Assembly: GCA_009739215.1 (NCBI GenBank)
Contig: VSJF01000005.1
Span: forward strand, 2,046,001-2,110,000
From: Floccularia luteovirens
Lineage: Eukaryota > Basidiomycota > Agaricomycetes > Agaricales > Squamanitaceae
Reading direction: 5' to 3'
DNA: 64,000 nucleotides
Part shown: one piece after another, positions 36,405 to 48,164 of the stretch
How positions within the stretch are numbered: the first letter of the stretch is position 1
Layout: the number at the start of each line of letters is the position of its first letter
Made by a program: the position numbers and the translations under genes
Notes under the pieces: model-generated
Told to the model about the DNA's origin: nothing
Databases searched by the model: none
The model's input: the letters and a program-made list of their open reading frames with translations, nothing else

Positions 36405-39225
36405 CCTTTTCAACCCCCTAGAATAATTCAATAAATCTTACATTATATGTTTTCTGATACTGGTACGATGACGTTGTTGCATTGTGGAAGCTTAATGGGG
36501 ATGTCCTTGGATTTGTTACACCGGGTGTGATATATCCAAAGTTAGCTACAATTCTTGGATCCCATTCTGATCCATTGTCGGACCGCTAAGAAGAGAAATG
36601 CCATACTCAATTGTACCATTCCTTCGAACTGAGAATCACTGCGAGACCATCAATCCGGCCAAATTTCCGGCCTGCAATATCAGTAAATCCCATGTGCATC
36701 AATTACCAATAATAAATATATCCAACTACTCAGTGGATTTTCACTAGAATGATACAATAGACCAGGGAGTGTGTAAGCACAGCCATTAAGTTAATATAAT
36801 CAGCAAGAGTCAGACCTCAAGATTTTACACGTATTTATTGAGTCCTTCTTTTTCTAACAAAGACAATCACCTTTCAAAACTTTATCGTTGTTACTTGTCT
36901 AGCACTACAGTTTCAACGACCTTATGCTCATACCTATTGAACATCAACGTAAACTCGGACCATTGACTCTTATTATTGGGGGGTTTCTCAACTCCTGAAG
37001 AGAGGCCAATATTACATCTGGATACTGTAAGTCAGCTGGTCAGCAACTTCATGTTTCGTCCGTCTAACTGCACCGGACATATTGCCGCAACAGCAGGCCA
37101 AGCCCGTTCCGGCTGTCATCGAGTTCGATGCGGTCCCGCCCGCGGAATTCTTTCTGCCTCATGTTTCTGCAAAGTGTCAGATTTTTTCACGTTATAAACA
37201 TCTCTCATCACTCTCAGAACTCCATGTTTCCCGTTGGTTCCATTCACAGGTCCCATCTTTATTCTCACTCCAAGTTAAGCTCCACAACCCTCTGGATGAT
37301 CAAGAGGGATGAACAATGAGACACGAGCAAGAAAGATGAAGCCGTGGGTCTACAAGTCTTGATGAGATATGTTGAACGAAACCCTTGTTTTGCATGTGAC
37401 CGCTTACCAGAACAGATTATCATCGATTGACCAGCTAAGGTTGGTCTGTCATGCTGCTTACGGGTCTTGCGAATATCTCTCCCATTGAAGACTGAAATAT
37501 GCACACACCACTCCATGCGACCTCTGTTCAAGGCCCAGAACCCGGACTCGTCCGAAAATATACCATGTGCAGCAATTAACAAAGAAGAAGGGGTTGCTGT
37601 ATTGAGCCAATGTTATGAAATTTTACAACCGCTATTTTGATCATACAGATATTTGATATTTGATCCCTCTCGTACTGGGAAATTCAATGCCCTAGGAAGA
37701 TTATAACGGCCACGATACTTCAGTAAAGCTATGTCTCATACGGGAGGGTTGCCATTGGTAAGTATATCTAAATAAGTTACGTTATGCTACATCTACTTGA
37801 ATAGGCTATTCGCGGATCTGATTCATAACCCCTAATCAAGTTAATAGCCGAGCCAGTGCAGCAACCGGTGACCACAGAACCTGTGAAGGTGTCTATGTCA
37901 AAATAGAGGGTTCAAATTGTGAATACACCATTAGAACAGGTGTCACTACGGTCGAAAGCGGAGTGGAGTAGCTGTAGCTTCTACCATTGGTCTTTTCAAT
38001 GATCTGCACAGCTCTCCAACTCATCATTCAATGAGAGGGAATAATGCGGTCCATAACTGATCGCGCTGAACAAAACTTTTTGACGTGAGGCATGAGAAAG
38101 CTGTCCATCAACTCAGAAGAAGAAATATGCTTAACACCATCCTATGACTGACACTGGCAGAGCACACACTAAATGTCCTAGCCAGTATCTAAAAGTCTAA
38201 GCAATAATCATTGAAACAAGACTCGACTTTCATAACTTCAATTCAAAAATAACCGGTACGCCACAGTCGTTGGACGTTGATTAATTGATTCCTTAGACGG
38301 TCACTAGAAATCCCGGAACACTCGGTGTGGAGCGATAATTCCCATCACTGATGCAGAAGAACACACATAAGAGATTGAAATAGTTTGCTTCCAAAATGCT
38401 CCACAAACACACCTTCGATGGATGCAACGTACAGGCATTGATATAAATGTGTATGTATCACATGGTAATCATAAAATTTTCGGCTTTCTTTCCGCTTCTT
38501 CTAGAGGCAACAGATCGGTCTGGTGTGGCTGATATCAATAGGCGAAGCTGCTGTGTCTAAGATAGGATGTTTGACCATAACATATGCTGGTTGCACCGAC
38601 AGTGGAAAAATTAAAATATACACAAAAGTACATAGTCAGAGCGTTTCCGAAAAAGTCAATCAAGTAAGACATGGTCCAACCCACTTCTCCACCCCTCACC
38701 CTGGTCGACGGTACCCCCCATCAAATCCGGGCCAGGCAGTAGTTAGTAGATAGGACGAAGGGTGGTGGTTTCGCGGGGATTGATATCTTGCGTGCAGCGG
38801 GCCTGCTTGGCAAAATAGCCATTGTATTTGCAATACTTGACTTCCAACCGACTAATCATTTTCCGAAAGCTTGCGGTTCAAAGATATCGATATACATAAG
38901 ACATACAATTTTGAACGAAATGTTCCATGGATAAGTGAATAATTAGCAGCATCTATGTTACCTTGCTTAACCTTCACCTTGCGTAGCAAGGTCCGGACTC
39001 TGAGATGTGACGAAGGGAACAGAAGGAAGCCTTTGAGTACTTGCATTTTACCTGAGCCAGCAGGCGGAAAACCATTCTGCATGAACCACCATCAGTGACC
39101 AAATGATCCGGCTAAATAGAGGCAAATCACCGATCCCGATATTCAAAATCAAAATCAATATCGTGGATGCCTTTTAGGAAACAAGCGCCGTATGTCTTGC
39201 AACAAAGCCGACATCACTTTGAACC
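36405..39225. other. Long intergenic stretch, no supported gene
   Basis: About 2.8 kb, the longest non-coding span in the window. Overlapping plus-strand frames near 36976-37319 lack any consistent splice chain or domain. No terminal repeats or transposase fragments seen. The right end must include the promoter of the arsenite methyltransferase fusion. Confidence 0.5.
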
Positions 39226-41039
39226 ATGCAGAACCAAGCGCCAACCAATAGCTTTCCTACAGATCTCATTAATGCTGTCAACGCAACATATAGTGGCCGC
39301 TCTCGTGAAGGGACATCAGAAGAATGTATGTACATTTGGTTACTTACAGCTTGCCCAACGTCCCAATCCACAAAAATATTATCAGACAAATCTGCCATAG
39401 CCAACGCGCTCGGCTATACGGCTGAACAACTCTCCTCTATTCCATCTGATGCACATCTTGGACTTGGCTGTGGAAATCCTGTTGCAAGAGCCAATTTGAC
39501 TACGGTAAGTTCCAGATTCTCGGTGATCGAATAAATTTTACATTATGTATCAAGGGTGAAAATGTCGTTGACCTTGGTGCCGGAGGTGGCATCGATGTTT
39601 TCCTCGCTGCGAAGGAAGTAGGGAAGCAAGGGCAGGTTGTTGGATTGGATATGTCACAAGTTGGCAACTATTCATCAGTCTATCCTGATTCCTCACGCAT
39701 TTTGAAATGCTCATAGGATATGGTTAATCGTGCACGAAAAAATGTCAGCTTATCTAAACTGACTCCTCCTCACGTATCGTTTGTACATGCGCAACTGATT
39801 GATCCCTTACCAATCAATACGGGAACGATCGATTGTGTCATGTCCAATTGTGTCATCAACTTACTTCCAGGAAAAGAGCAGAAACTTGCGCTATGGAAAG
39901 AGGTAGAGAGAGTATTGAGACCGGGTGGAAGAATCGTTGTTTCAGATGTGTGTAATTATCTATTCAATTTAAATCACCTCGCACTCAGAATCCTCCGGTA
40001 CAGATGATAGCGAGGCGCCCTCTTCCCCCAAATATCAAGGATTCGTTGGTTGCATACGTGAACTGTATAGCCGGTGCGGTTGTAGAAGACGAGTATCGTG
40101 ATATGTTGGAAGAATGTGGTTTTAAAGGTCAGTGATGATTGATGATATCCAAACAACTTAATAGACACCCTAGTGGTACAGATATTGAACTACTGAATAC
40201 TGGCCGCGATGCAGTCATCTATAGTTCTCCTCAAGAGGGACAGGAAGTATCGTCGGCTTCCAGTTGCTGTACCAGAACCACGAACAACTCCGGTGTGGGA
40301 TCCGTGTCTGTGCCGGATAATGTGAAAGAATGGACAGGATATGTTTGTAAGATTGAATTCATCCCACTTGTACACCGTAGATCACTATATTAATTCCTGT
40401 TACACAACATATAGTCTCGTACGAAATCAAGGCAAGGAAGCCCCCACGTTCAGAAGGTGAAACTGGGGATAAGGACCCAAGGAACGAAGATCTTGTATTA
40501 AAAAGGTGGTGGGACGCTTACCCTACCTCAGACACTGTTCTGAAAGTCATAACATCTGAGGAGTTGGCAAAGATGATGCGTGATCCTACATTGGAACGAG
40601 GAGTCGAGTATGCAGTTATCGATGTCAGGAGGGATGACAGAGTCGTAAGTGGACTTAGTATTCAATGATAGTGCAGGATGTGATGTATCTTGTTTTCCAA
40701 AAGGGCGGACATGTACAAGGGAGCGAGCAGTGGCCGGCGCAAACTTTCTTTGACGACCTTCCCACTTTTCTTGAGCGGTTCAAAAACACCAAAAAGGTGA
40801 TATTCTACTGTGGGAGCTCGTCTGGAAGAGGTCCACGATGTGCTAAATGGTATGTGCAATAATATTCGAGGAGTTTGAGTAGTTGAATCATCGGAACGTA
40901 CAGGTACCAAGACTATCTTGATACAAGCTCAACAGCGCACAATTCAAGTGCATATATTCTTGAAGGAGGAGTTAAAGAATGGATTCGAATCTTCGAGAAT
41001 CACGAAGAATTAGTAGGCGGGATTGATCATGCTAAATAG
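39226..41039 (+). CDS. Arsenite methyltransferase fused to an arsenate-reductase-type rhodanese domain
   Basis: Nine exons (39226-39325, 39386-39504, 39555-39659, 39717-39947, 40004-40127, 40182-40346, 40415-40644, 40704-40849, 40904-41039) sum to 1356 nt, 451 aa. The N-terminal half is an ArsM-type SAM methyltransferase: [27 protein letters not shown] (SAM loop), [35 protein letters not shown] and VNCIAGAV. The three arsenic-binding cysteines (LGC, SNC, NC) are all present, and a late SSCC pair may bind metalloid. The C-terminal ~140 residues are a rhodanese/Cdc25/Acr2-like domain: [19 protein letters not shown] and the loop [11 protein letters not shown] with Cys-x5-Arg. The inferred role is to reduce arsenate and methylate the arsenite produced in one polypeptide. 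No signal peptide. Intact. Confidence 0.9.
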
Positions 41040-41316
41040 GAAATATTTTTATCAAGATATTGTAACTTTTCAAAATTATGTGTAGTGACGGAACGATCAT
41101 TCAGGACAGAGTAGTGGGCGAATTTAAATCACCTTGAAGTAGATTGGAGATCAGTTTTTTTCGATTTTTCGTGAACATTGAAATTGAAGATCCCTCAGAC
41201 TTTTCTTCTATATCAAAGTCTCACTCGACATATCAACAGATTCAATAATCTTCTCATTCAAACTCATAAAACAAGCTAATCCGACTAACTATTTATCGCC
41301 CCTAAAGCGTGGTCAA

Positions 41317-43462
41317 TCACTGTTGTTGTTCTGGTTGAGGTGCCGGGGGTGGGGGTGGGGGTTGGGTTTGGGGAGTAAGAAGAGGGATGAAGTCCAATGG
41401 GTTCGGCCAAAGGTTGTTATTATTGTTATTGTTATTGTTATTATTTTTGTTCTTATTGTTCTTCTGGTATGGAATCAAGATGTAAGAAAAAGATACTTGG
41501 AGATGCCCAGAGTCAAAGTCAAATACTTACGTTCTTTTTCCCACCACTGCGACCTTTGCGTCTAGCAAATAACGAACGAGCCTCGTTATCATTACTTTCT
41601 CCAACATCGGGAACATCATTCATGCCACCTTTGTGGTGCTTACGTCCCTGTATAAATTATGAGCACCTATCCTTCTGTTAAGCCTTCACTAAAATAAGAC
41701 TCACACGTCCGTGGCGCTGTAGAAAGGTGAGATGGTCAGAAAACTAATTTCTTATCATATGCGTAGATAAAATCACCTTGCGAGACTCCAGTGAACGAGC
41801 TGTTTTCTATCTCGAAAGTCAGCATCATGTTTGAGAAAGAAGAAGACCTTGCCCACTGTTTTTATTAATGGTCGAGGTCCTTTAGGTCTGGGGCGACCTC
41901 CAGGTGTAACCTGCGGTACAGAAGGTGGTGTAGCACCTCCAGAACCACCACTCTCACTGCTGGGAGCTGGTGCGGCAGGTCCGTTTTCATTTCCAGGAGT
42001 TACATCAGGAGTTCCAATAGCAGGAGTTACTGGGGGTTGCTGCTCGTGTTTGTGGTCATCACCATGTCCTTCATGATGGTGCTTGTGATGATGATGATGA
42101 TGATCGCCCTGTTCATAAGCATAAGGTACTAAGTGGCATTTACTTACACCTAAATTAATGAGTACTTACCCCTCTGCGTTCGTGGTCCTATTGAAGATGA
42201 TGACAGTTTAGTAAATTAAGCAAGGAATGATGAATGATTTAAATTACCCTTCGTGTTGGCCAGCGGCTCTCAAGTGAGCGACCTTCCGGCTGTAAACGGG
42301 TAATATAAGTATTACTTCTAACAGAGATGTTAGGAGGCTCACTTGGGTCGTTGCTGCACCGCTAGCATCGGGTGGTGCGCTATTTGGGTCAGCTCCAGGT
42401 GTTGCAGGAGCTGGCATCGCTGGAGGTTCTGGAGTAGACGGGGTAGGAGGAGCACTATTGTTCCCCATGTTACCACTTTTATGATCTTTATGGTGCTTGT
42501 GTTTACGGTGTTTGCTGCCATTCTGTAGTTCCATGAGTCAATATCCCAAATGTTACAAGATAAATATACATACACGACCGTGTCTGTGGCGCTTGATAAG
42601 TAAAAATTTATCAGTATGAAAGAAATATTTTCATGTTCAATTGTAATTACCTTATGGCGAGCCTCAAGTGATCGACGATACACAGGCTGTTTTACGAATT
42701 AGTCCAGGTGATCTGTTCTAATTTGAACCCAGACTCACTTGTACAGGTGATGGTGTTTCTAAGGGGGGTGTAACTACCCCAATATCACCTGAATCTGGTG
42801 TCATGGGGGTTATAGGAGTGCTATTGGAGCCCTGATTGTGCTTCTTGTTACCCTACGAAAATCTAAGCATTTTGGTCTAGTAAGTTTATAATGGTCACAT
42901 ACGCCACGATTCTTGCCGTGTTTGCGGTGCTGAATACAAAATAATACATATGTACTGTGCGTAAAGAAATGATTATGGTAAGGTAACTTACCTTCCTGTT
43001 ACGACGCCCTTCGAGTGATCGCCCCTAAAACTCCAATCAGTTTTTCTTCTTTGTGCTGATGGTCTAAGATGCTAACCTGATTCCCAGTTACATCTTCAAT
43101 GACCTAACAACAAATGAAGTCAAGCGCAAGTACCAAAAAGTGGAGGTCGCTACGTACGTCTTTCCCGAAATCGACGACATTAGGGAGGGAAGGAGGCCGG
43201 AACTTAAATCGGCGACTTTCAAGGTTATTATGTTCTTCACGAGCCTCCATAATATCTCTGGCGCCAAAGTCATAAACTTCACGAGAGTCAAGATCATTGA
43301 TATCTTCGCGTTCAACCAAGTTCGTGGAAGTTGAGTCCTGGAAAAAAAATCAAGTTCGGGAGGCGATGCAAAGTAAAACTATGTGCTTACAACTGGGAGT
43401 CCCAGGACAGTGCCACCATAGGCAAGGCAAGCAAGGAGAGTGAGGCTAGAAGTCGTACGCAT
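41317..43462 (-). CDS. Secreted His/Lys-rich protein built from four repeated three-exon modules
   Basis: Sixteen exons totalling 1257 nt (418 aa), not a family I recognise. The signal peptide is MRTTSSLTLLACLAYGGTVL. After a leader exon (DSTSTNLVERED and on) a module recurs: an exon with R-S-L-E-x-R, a very short basic exon, then a longer Lys/His exon with Thr/Pro-rich tail. Copies: 42992-43024/42903-42929/42739-42852; 42651-42686/42574-42591/42343-42522; 42248-42289/42170-42187/41898-42108; 41777-41799/41705-41716/41531-41647. Their RSLE exons read GRSLEGRRNRK, PVYRRSLEARHK, PEGRSLESRWPTRR and ARSLESRK. The third long exon has seven consecutive His. Nearly all introns are phase 0, which allows duplication. 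The final exon is Asn- then Pro/Gln-rich (41317-41463). The exon ending at 41898 is the least certain junction. Possible roles: metal binding, or KEX2-cleaved peptides at the dibasic sites. Confidence 0.75.
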
Positions 43463-44244
43463 TATGTTGAGCTTGAATTAAAGTAATGAAGTGAGAGTTC
43501 TGTATGTAGCTGTCAGCCAAAGCTACCACATCAGTTATACATCGAGACGTACATTGAAGTAGTTGTTGAAAAATACGAGGGACCAGCCCAATGGGATATC
43601 TGCGTGATGACATTCAGTTTAAAGGTTTAGTGACGAAGTGAAATTATAGAGAAGTACCTGTAGATGTTATGAGAAGGATGCACCGGGCACTCTGCTGAAG
43701 ATTGAAAGACAGAATCACGTTGTATTTATACAAGCACGCCTTGGACTTTTCAAACGCGAACACGAAGTAAGAAACTGACGCTGCTGATTTCGTTCCGAAG
43801 CATCCCGGGACGTAGCAGGTTGAAAACAAGTACTTGGAGGTTGCCTTGTCTATGCCGCTGCCAACACGGTGATGTTACTGGATCAATCAGTGCTAACTTG
43901 TACTGAAACTTGCTCGTCAGGACAGGTGAGTACTATATGGAGCTTCTGTGCTGGCTTGTCCATTAGACACTGGCCAGCGGTGGTTTCGTTTATGAGTTTT
44001 ATGGTTGCGGCCATCGCTGGTGTTACTAAATGATCTGCTACTGCATCAAGAAGATTCTGATCCCCAGGTTCCCCTGGCCAAAGTTATTGTTGCATATGTC
44101 ACTGAAACTTGACGCGAACCGAGGATGATCAACGTTATAGATCATCACATTGCAACAATTGAATTACGTAATACAAAAAAAAATTCATTGTCCTTCTCCG
44201 AGACTCCGACAGTATACATGATCCAAACATCCAATATCCATCAT
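43463..44244. other. Intergenic stretch, no supported gene
   Basis: About 780 bp between the His/Lys-rich gene start and the carboxylesterase stop. No coding signal seen. Confidence 0.45.
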
Positions 44245-46701
44245 TCAAGTCCCAGCAATCTCCAACGAGATGTTAGTCAACAGCTTTATGGCATCTGCCC
44301 TGAAAGTATCCGGGGTCATTGTAACAAAGGGGGCAGGATCCACGAAAGTGAAGAGTGGCGGTGCATCTGCCGACGAGTTCCAAAGCGGCCAATCAACCAG
44401 GGATAACAGACTGATCAAATTCTTTGGTTGCGTTGGATTCTGAGTATTGACGAAATTTACTTTGTATCGAGATATAAGTAGACTGAAACAGCTACAAAAT
44501 CAGAATGTACTAACCTACCGCATCAGTACCTAAGAAATCTGGCAGGACATCTGAGCCATAGAGTTCGGGGGCATCAGTGCCATGGGATGATCCAAGAAAT
44601 GGTGTGGGTTTCCCGCGTTTGTATACTGTTCTGCATTAAATCAAGATTTTACGGAGCAAAAAGAAAAAACGTACAGTATGCGAAAGTGGGTTGTGTTTGG
44701 GAAACATATTGCAGGAAGAAGCGTCGGGGAGCATGGAAAATAAGGTCGCCTTGGAACGCGGCAAGACGCTTGAATTGCGGCCTAAAATATCGGATGTCAA
44801 ACTATGAGATTGTATATATGTACTGGACAAACGTGAGTGCATTGAAAATGCCTGTGTCGAATGGCGATCCCTGTGAAATCAATCAAACTAGTGACTCTAC
44901 TAGGTTTCTTATCCGAATAATATTACCAGTAAAACATTATCGGGATATGCTGCTCCAACAGCAGCTAGCTGTTCAGGTTCCACTTGATTCCGGAAGTAAC
45001 GGGTATAGATTCAATTCAGGAACAGTTTACACAAAAAAAGAGGTGGGCACTTTGATTCGACATAGTCAAGGAATTGTTGGTTTGTCCTGTATCTTTATCA
45101 TCAGCAAGGGATGAACGAGAGAGATGAGATTACCAACGTGATGTTGAGATTACCAAATGAGAACAGACTTTCCAGCAATATAAATAACAGAGAGTTAAGC
45201 AAAGAAGTAGCACATACGTTCCTTCGTCATCACAGTCTCCAGTAATTAGGGGGATCTAACGAAGCAATGGGATTAGTATAAGCAGTGAAGTTGAAACAGC
45301 TTGAGCAAACCTTGGCATACAACCCTTGCTGGATGGACGTCTGTGAGTCGCGAACAATAAATTGACCATCGATACTGGGTCCCCAAGCCAGTGCCAAGCT
45401 CGTAAAACTAAACACGTTGGGAGACTTGTTCACGGCATCCATGAATTTATCCAATGGGACGGTACGTAAACATGCGAGCGTATCCCCAGATCCGCTACAT
45501 CCGGTGTCTGCAACCAACGAATCATAGAAAGACTGATAGAAAGTTATGTCACGTAGAGGGAATGGAGAACCAGATTCCTGTAATTAGAGTAAGAATCAGA
45601 TGTGAATATATAAGGAGTTTTCATTCTTGTCACCATGAATGCACCATGGAATAATCCTTCCGTATTTCCGTCATTAATTAACATCTGTAAACCCACGGAG
45701 ATTGCTCCTGCACTTCCTCCCCATGTAGAGAAAATAATTGGATGAGCTCGAGATTATCAGAACGTTTGACTTTGAGTGAAACGCTTACATTGTCACCCTC
45801 TTCCGGATCACCCCCAAACAATTCTATGTGGTTTTGAACCCATTAGAGGGCGAAACGTTCTTTGAGTAGTGATCTCAGAGTAGTATTGAGATGTAGAAAA
45901 TATATATATACGATCTCGAAGGCCAGCATTTCCAATTCCTGCGTCTTTTACTTCTTTACCCCCTAAGAATCCGAGGCCTTTAGACTTCTGTTAATATTTT
46001 TCTACAGCATTGGGGTAGCCATCAACTTACCACAAATCCGATAATTCGCGGATACATAAATAATTGGTTCGTTCAACGCAATTGATCGTTCTACAACAGG
46101 GTTTCCGATATTTGCAGAGGTATCACCAATCCTCCGAACATCCACTGATTTTTTTTTGCTCAGATTATTATAGTACGCATCACGGATGAACAGATACTAA
46201 CAAATACAATAGGCAGCTTTTTTCCAGCGGGGATGTCGGCAGGTTTAATAACGTTCACAAACAGACCTATAGAATATGCCGATTTATAAAATTTTACATG
46301 CATGTTTGGATGTAAACTCACAATCTTCCGATATGAGTGTAAATTGCGTTGGTGCTGGAATTATAATTTGTGGGCAGGCAGCTCCGTATGTCGAAGCCTG
46401 TCGAATGCCAGAAAACTGGATTGGAGGTTGCGGAGGTTCAAACCGCAAGTTCCCAGTTCTGGTCACCAATGTCGTCTCAGTTAGCATAAAATTTAATCTC
46501 CACCAATATAACTTACGGTGGTGCAGCAAATGGCATACCAAGGAATGTAACAAGGTCGCCTGTGGCATTTCCCCGAAATGATCCATAATTCAGTGTTACA
46601 ACTAGCCCAGAACTCTCCTTGGAAGGGATTTGGGCAGCATAGTTATAGCATATCAGGGAAAGTAAGAGAATGAGGGTAGGAGATAGTTTAGGCTTGGACA
46701 T
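44245..46701 (-). CDS. Secreted type B carboxylesterase/lipase
   Basis: Extracellular alpha/beta-hydrolase of the Candida rugosa lipase type. The signal peptide begins MSKPKLSPTLILLLSLICYN. Family blocks: FLGMPFAAPP, YVSANYRICGF (oxyanion region), LGFLGGKEVKDAGIGNAGLRDQ, ALQWVQNHIELFGGDP, GAISVGLQML, GAFMESGSPFPLRD, CLRTVPLDKF, ITGDCDDEGT (catalytic Glu) and FLGSSHGTDA (catalytic His). The nucleophile elbow reads G-G-S-A-G instead of the usual G-E-S-A-G, and the splice just before it (near 45750-45800) gives a longer loop than expected. Many short introns. Stop at 44245. The start is the ATG ending at 46701, since it places the signal peptide at the N-terminus. Activity is uncertain because of the elbow change. 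Confidence 0.85.
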
Positions 46702-48164
46702 GACTCTTTCAGGAGGGTTTGTCAATTCCTCATACTCGTTACATTACTGTGCTTTAAGCCTATTTTGAGGTCAGGCAGAGGTCCAATATAAGCCGAACAT
46801 GATTGCCCTATCATTATGGATGCATCGATAACAAGGCAAGTGATGTCTACTCGCAGTAGGGTCATCGTGCTATTTATAGCACAAAGACAGAACTTTATAT
46901 TTTGTCAACTAGGGATGTTGAAAGTCCTGAGTTTTCTTAATCTATGAAGAAATTTATGGTTCAATAAGTTCTTATTGGGTTTAAGCGGGAATTGTTCCTC
47001 ACAGGAAGATTTCGGCGACCCGTGATTTGGCTTGGAAAGACCAAGACATGCATGTGGCTTGATGTTGGCGTTGACATTGAAAATGGTTTGAGCTCCAGAG
47101 ATGACAAGCAAATTGTTTGAGAAGCCTCAGCACTTCGTGAAGCCGACTGTAAGACATTGGATATTCTATCTATCAGTCAAATGATCAAGCGGCCCGAAAT
47201 GTGCGCATGAACTTTTAAAACACTAACTTATCTTTGAGTGCCTCTGCCGAGTCCACCACTACAACCCCTGCCTCACGTCCGGTTGGTTTCGGGCGGGCCG
47301 TTGACTTGTATAGATGAAAGATACATCAGCCAAGCTGTCGTTCTCATTATTTGAGACTGGTCTTGGTATACTATTACCCATATTTCAATCATTATTTGGA
47401 GTATAGACGTCAAGTGTGTAGCGAGAACGTACAAGTTTGAAGAGGAGACAATCTTTCCACGTTCCTTTCCTGCTTAAACCTTTTTATGCCAGGAGGGAGT
47501 GCTTGTTGAAGTATAGCTCAGCGGTGTTCAAAGTCCAATGCAAATATGTGCTCATGTGACCTGTGGGTATGCTCACATGAACAAATTTAGGACAATCCGC
47601 ACAGCTATAGACAGTACTTCGAATTCTTAACAATCATTGTTCTTAATATCCTGGGGAATGCGCAGAGAAGGAGGTAGCAGCATGCATTCGGCCTTGTTCC
47701 CATTGCCGGGAGGATACTGTATTGAGGATGCTTCTAGCAATTGGTCTAACATAGGGAACACTCAATGTCTACAATTGCGCACTGGCGTGTTGGGCAGGTA
47801 TGGTGTTCATATACTCACCCAAATGAAGCGCTGACGTTGATGGTGGCTGCACGGGGAACACATCGGTGGCGTTGACGTCGATTTGCTTGCGCACTTGCTC
47901 CGTTTGGGTAGATTTATGAGCTCATACATATTTCGATGCTGATGATTTATCCTTTTAGCTGTTAGTTCTCGATGTGATGCATATATGTCCAGGAGGACAA
48001 AGCTTTCTTATTCCAGTATGTTGGTCATTGTACACCTGAAGAAACATGAAATGAACGGTTTGGAGCAGCACATTGGAAATTTCATTGTTGCTAAAGGTTT
48101 TCATTAAGAACTCGCCATAATCACGGACAACTTATACAGAGCCTCAGTTACATTTCAGAAGCAG
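46702..48164. other. Intergenic stretch, no supported gene
   Basis: About 1.46 kb between esterase start and carboxypeptidase stop. Only short frames (46905-47111 minus, 47637-47834 plus) without family signal. Confidence 0.45.

Noticed and set aside
36976..37319. Three overlapping plus-strand frames
   Set aside because: No conserved motif, no signal peptide, and the frames overlap each other; not supported as genes.
42060..42110. ATGATGATG tract as a microsatellite locus only
   Set aside because: It is coding: the minus strand encodes the His run of the modular secreted protein.
44587..45114. 175-codon plus-strand open frame
   Set aside because: It is antisense to exons and introns of the carboxylesterase and has no domain signal of its own.
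45100..45236. Possible frame break in the esterase after DDEGT
   Set aside because: Re-reading the donor as GGAAC/GTATGT gives phase 2 and joins to LFSFGNLNIT correctly.
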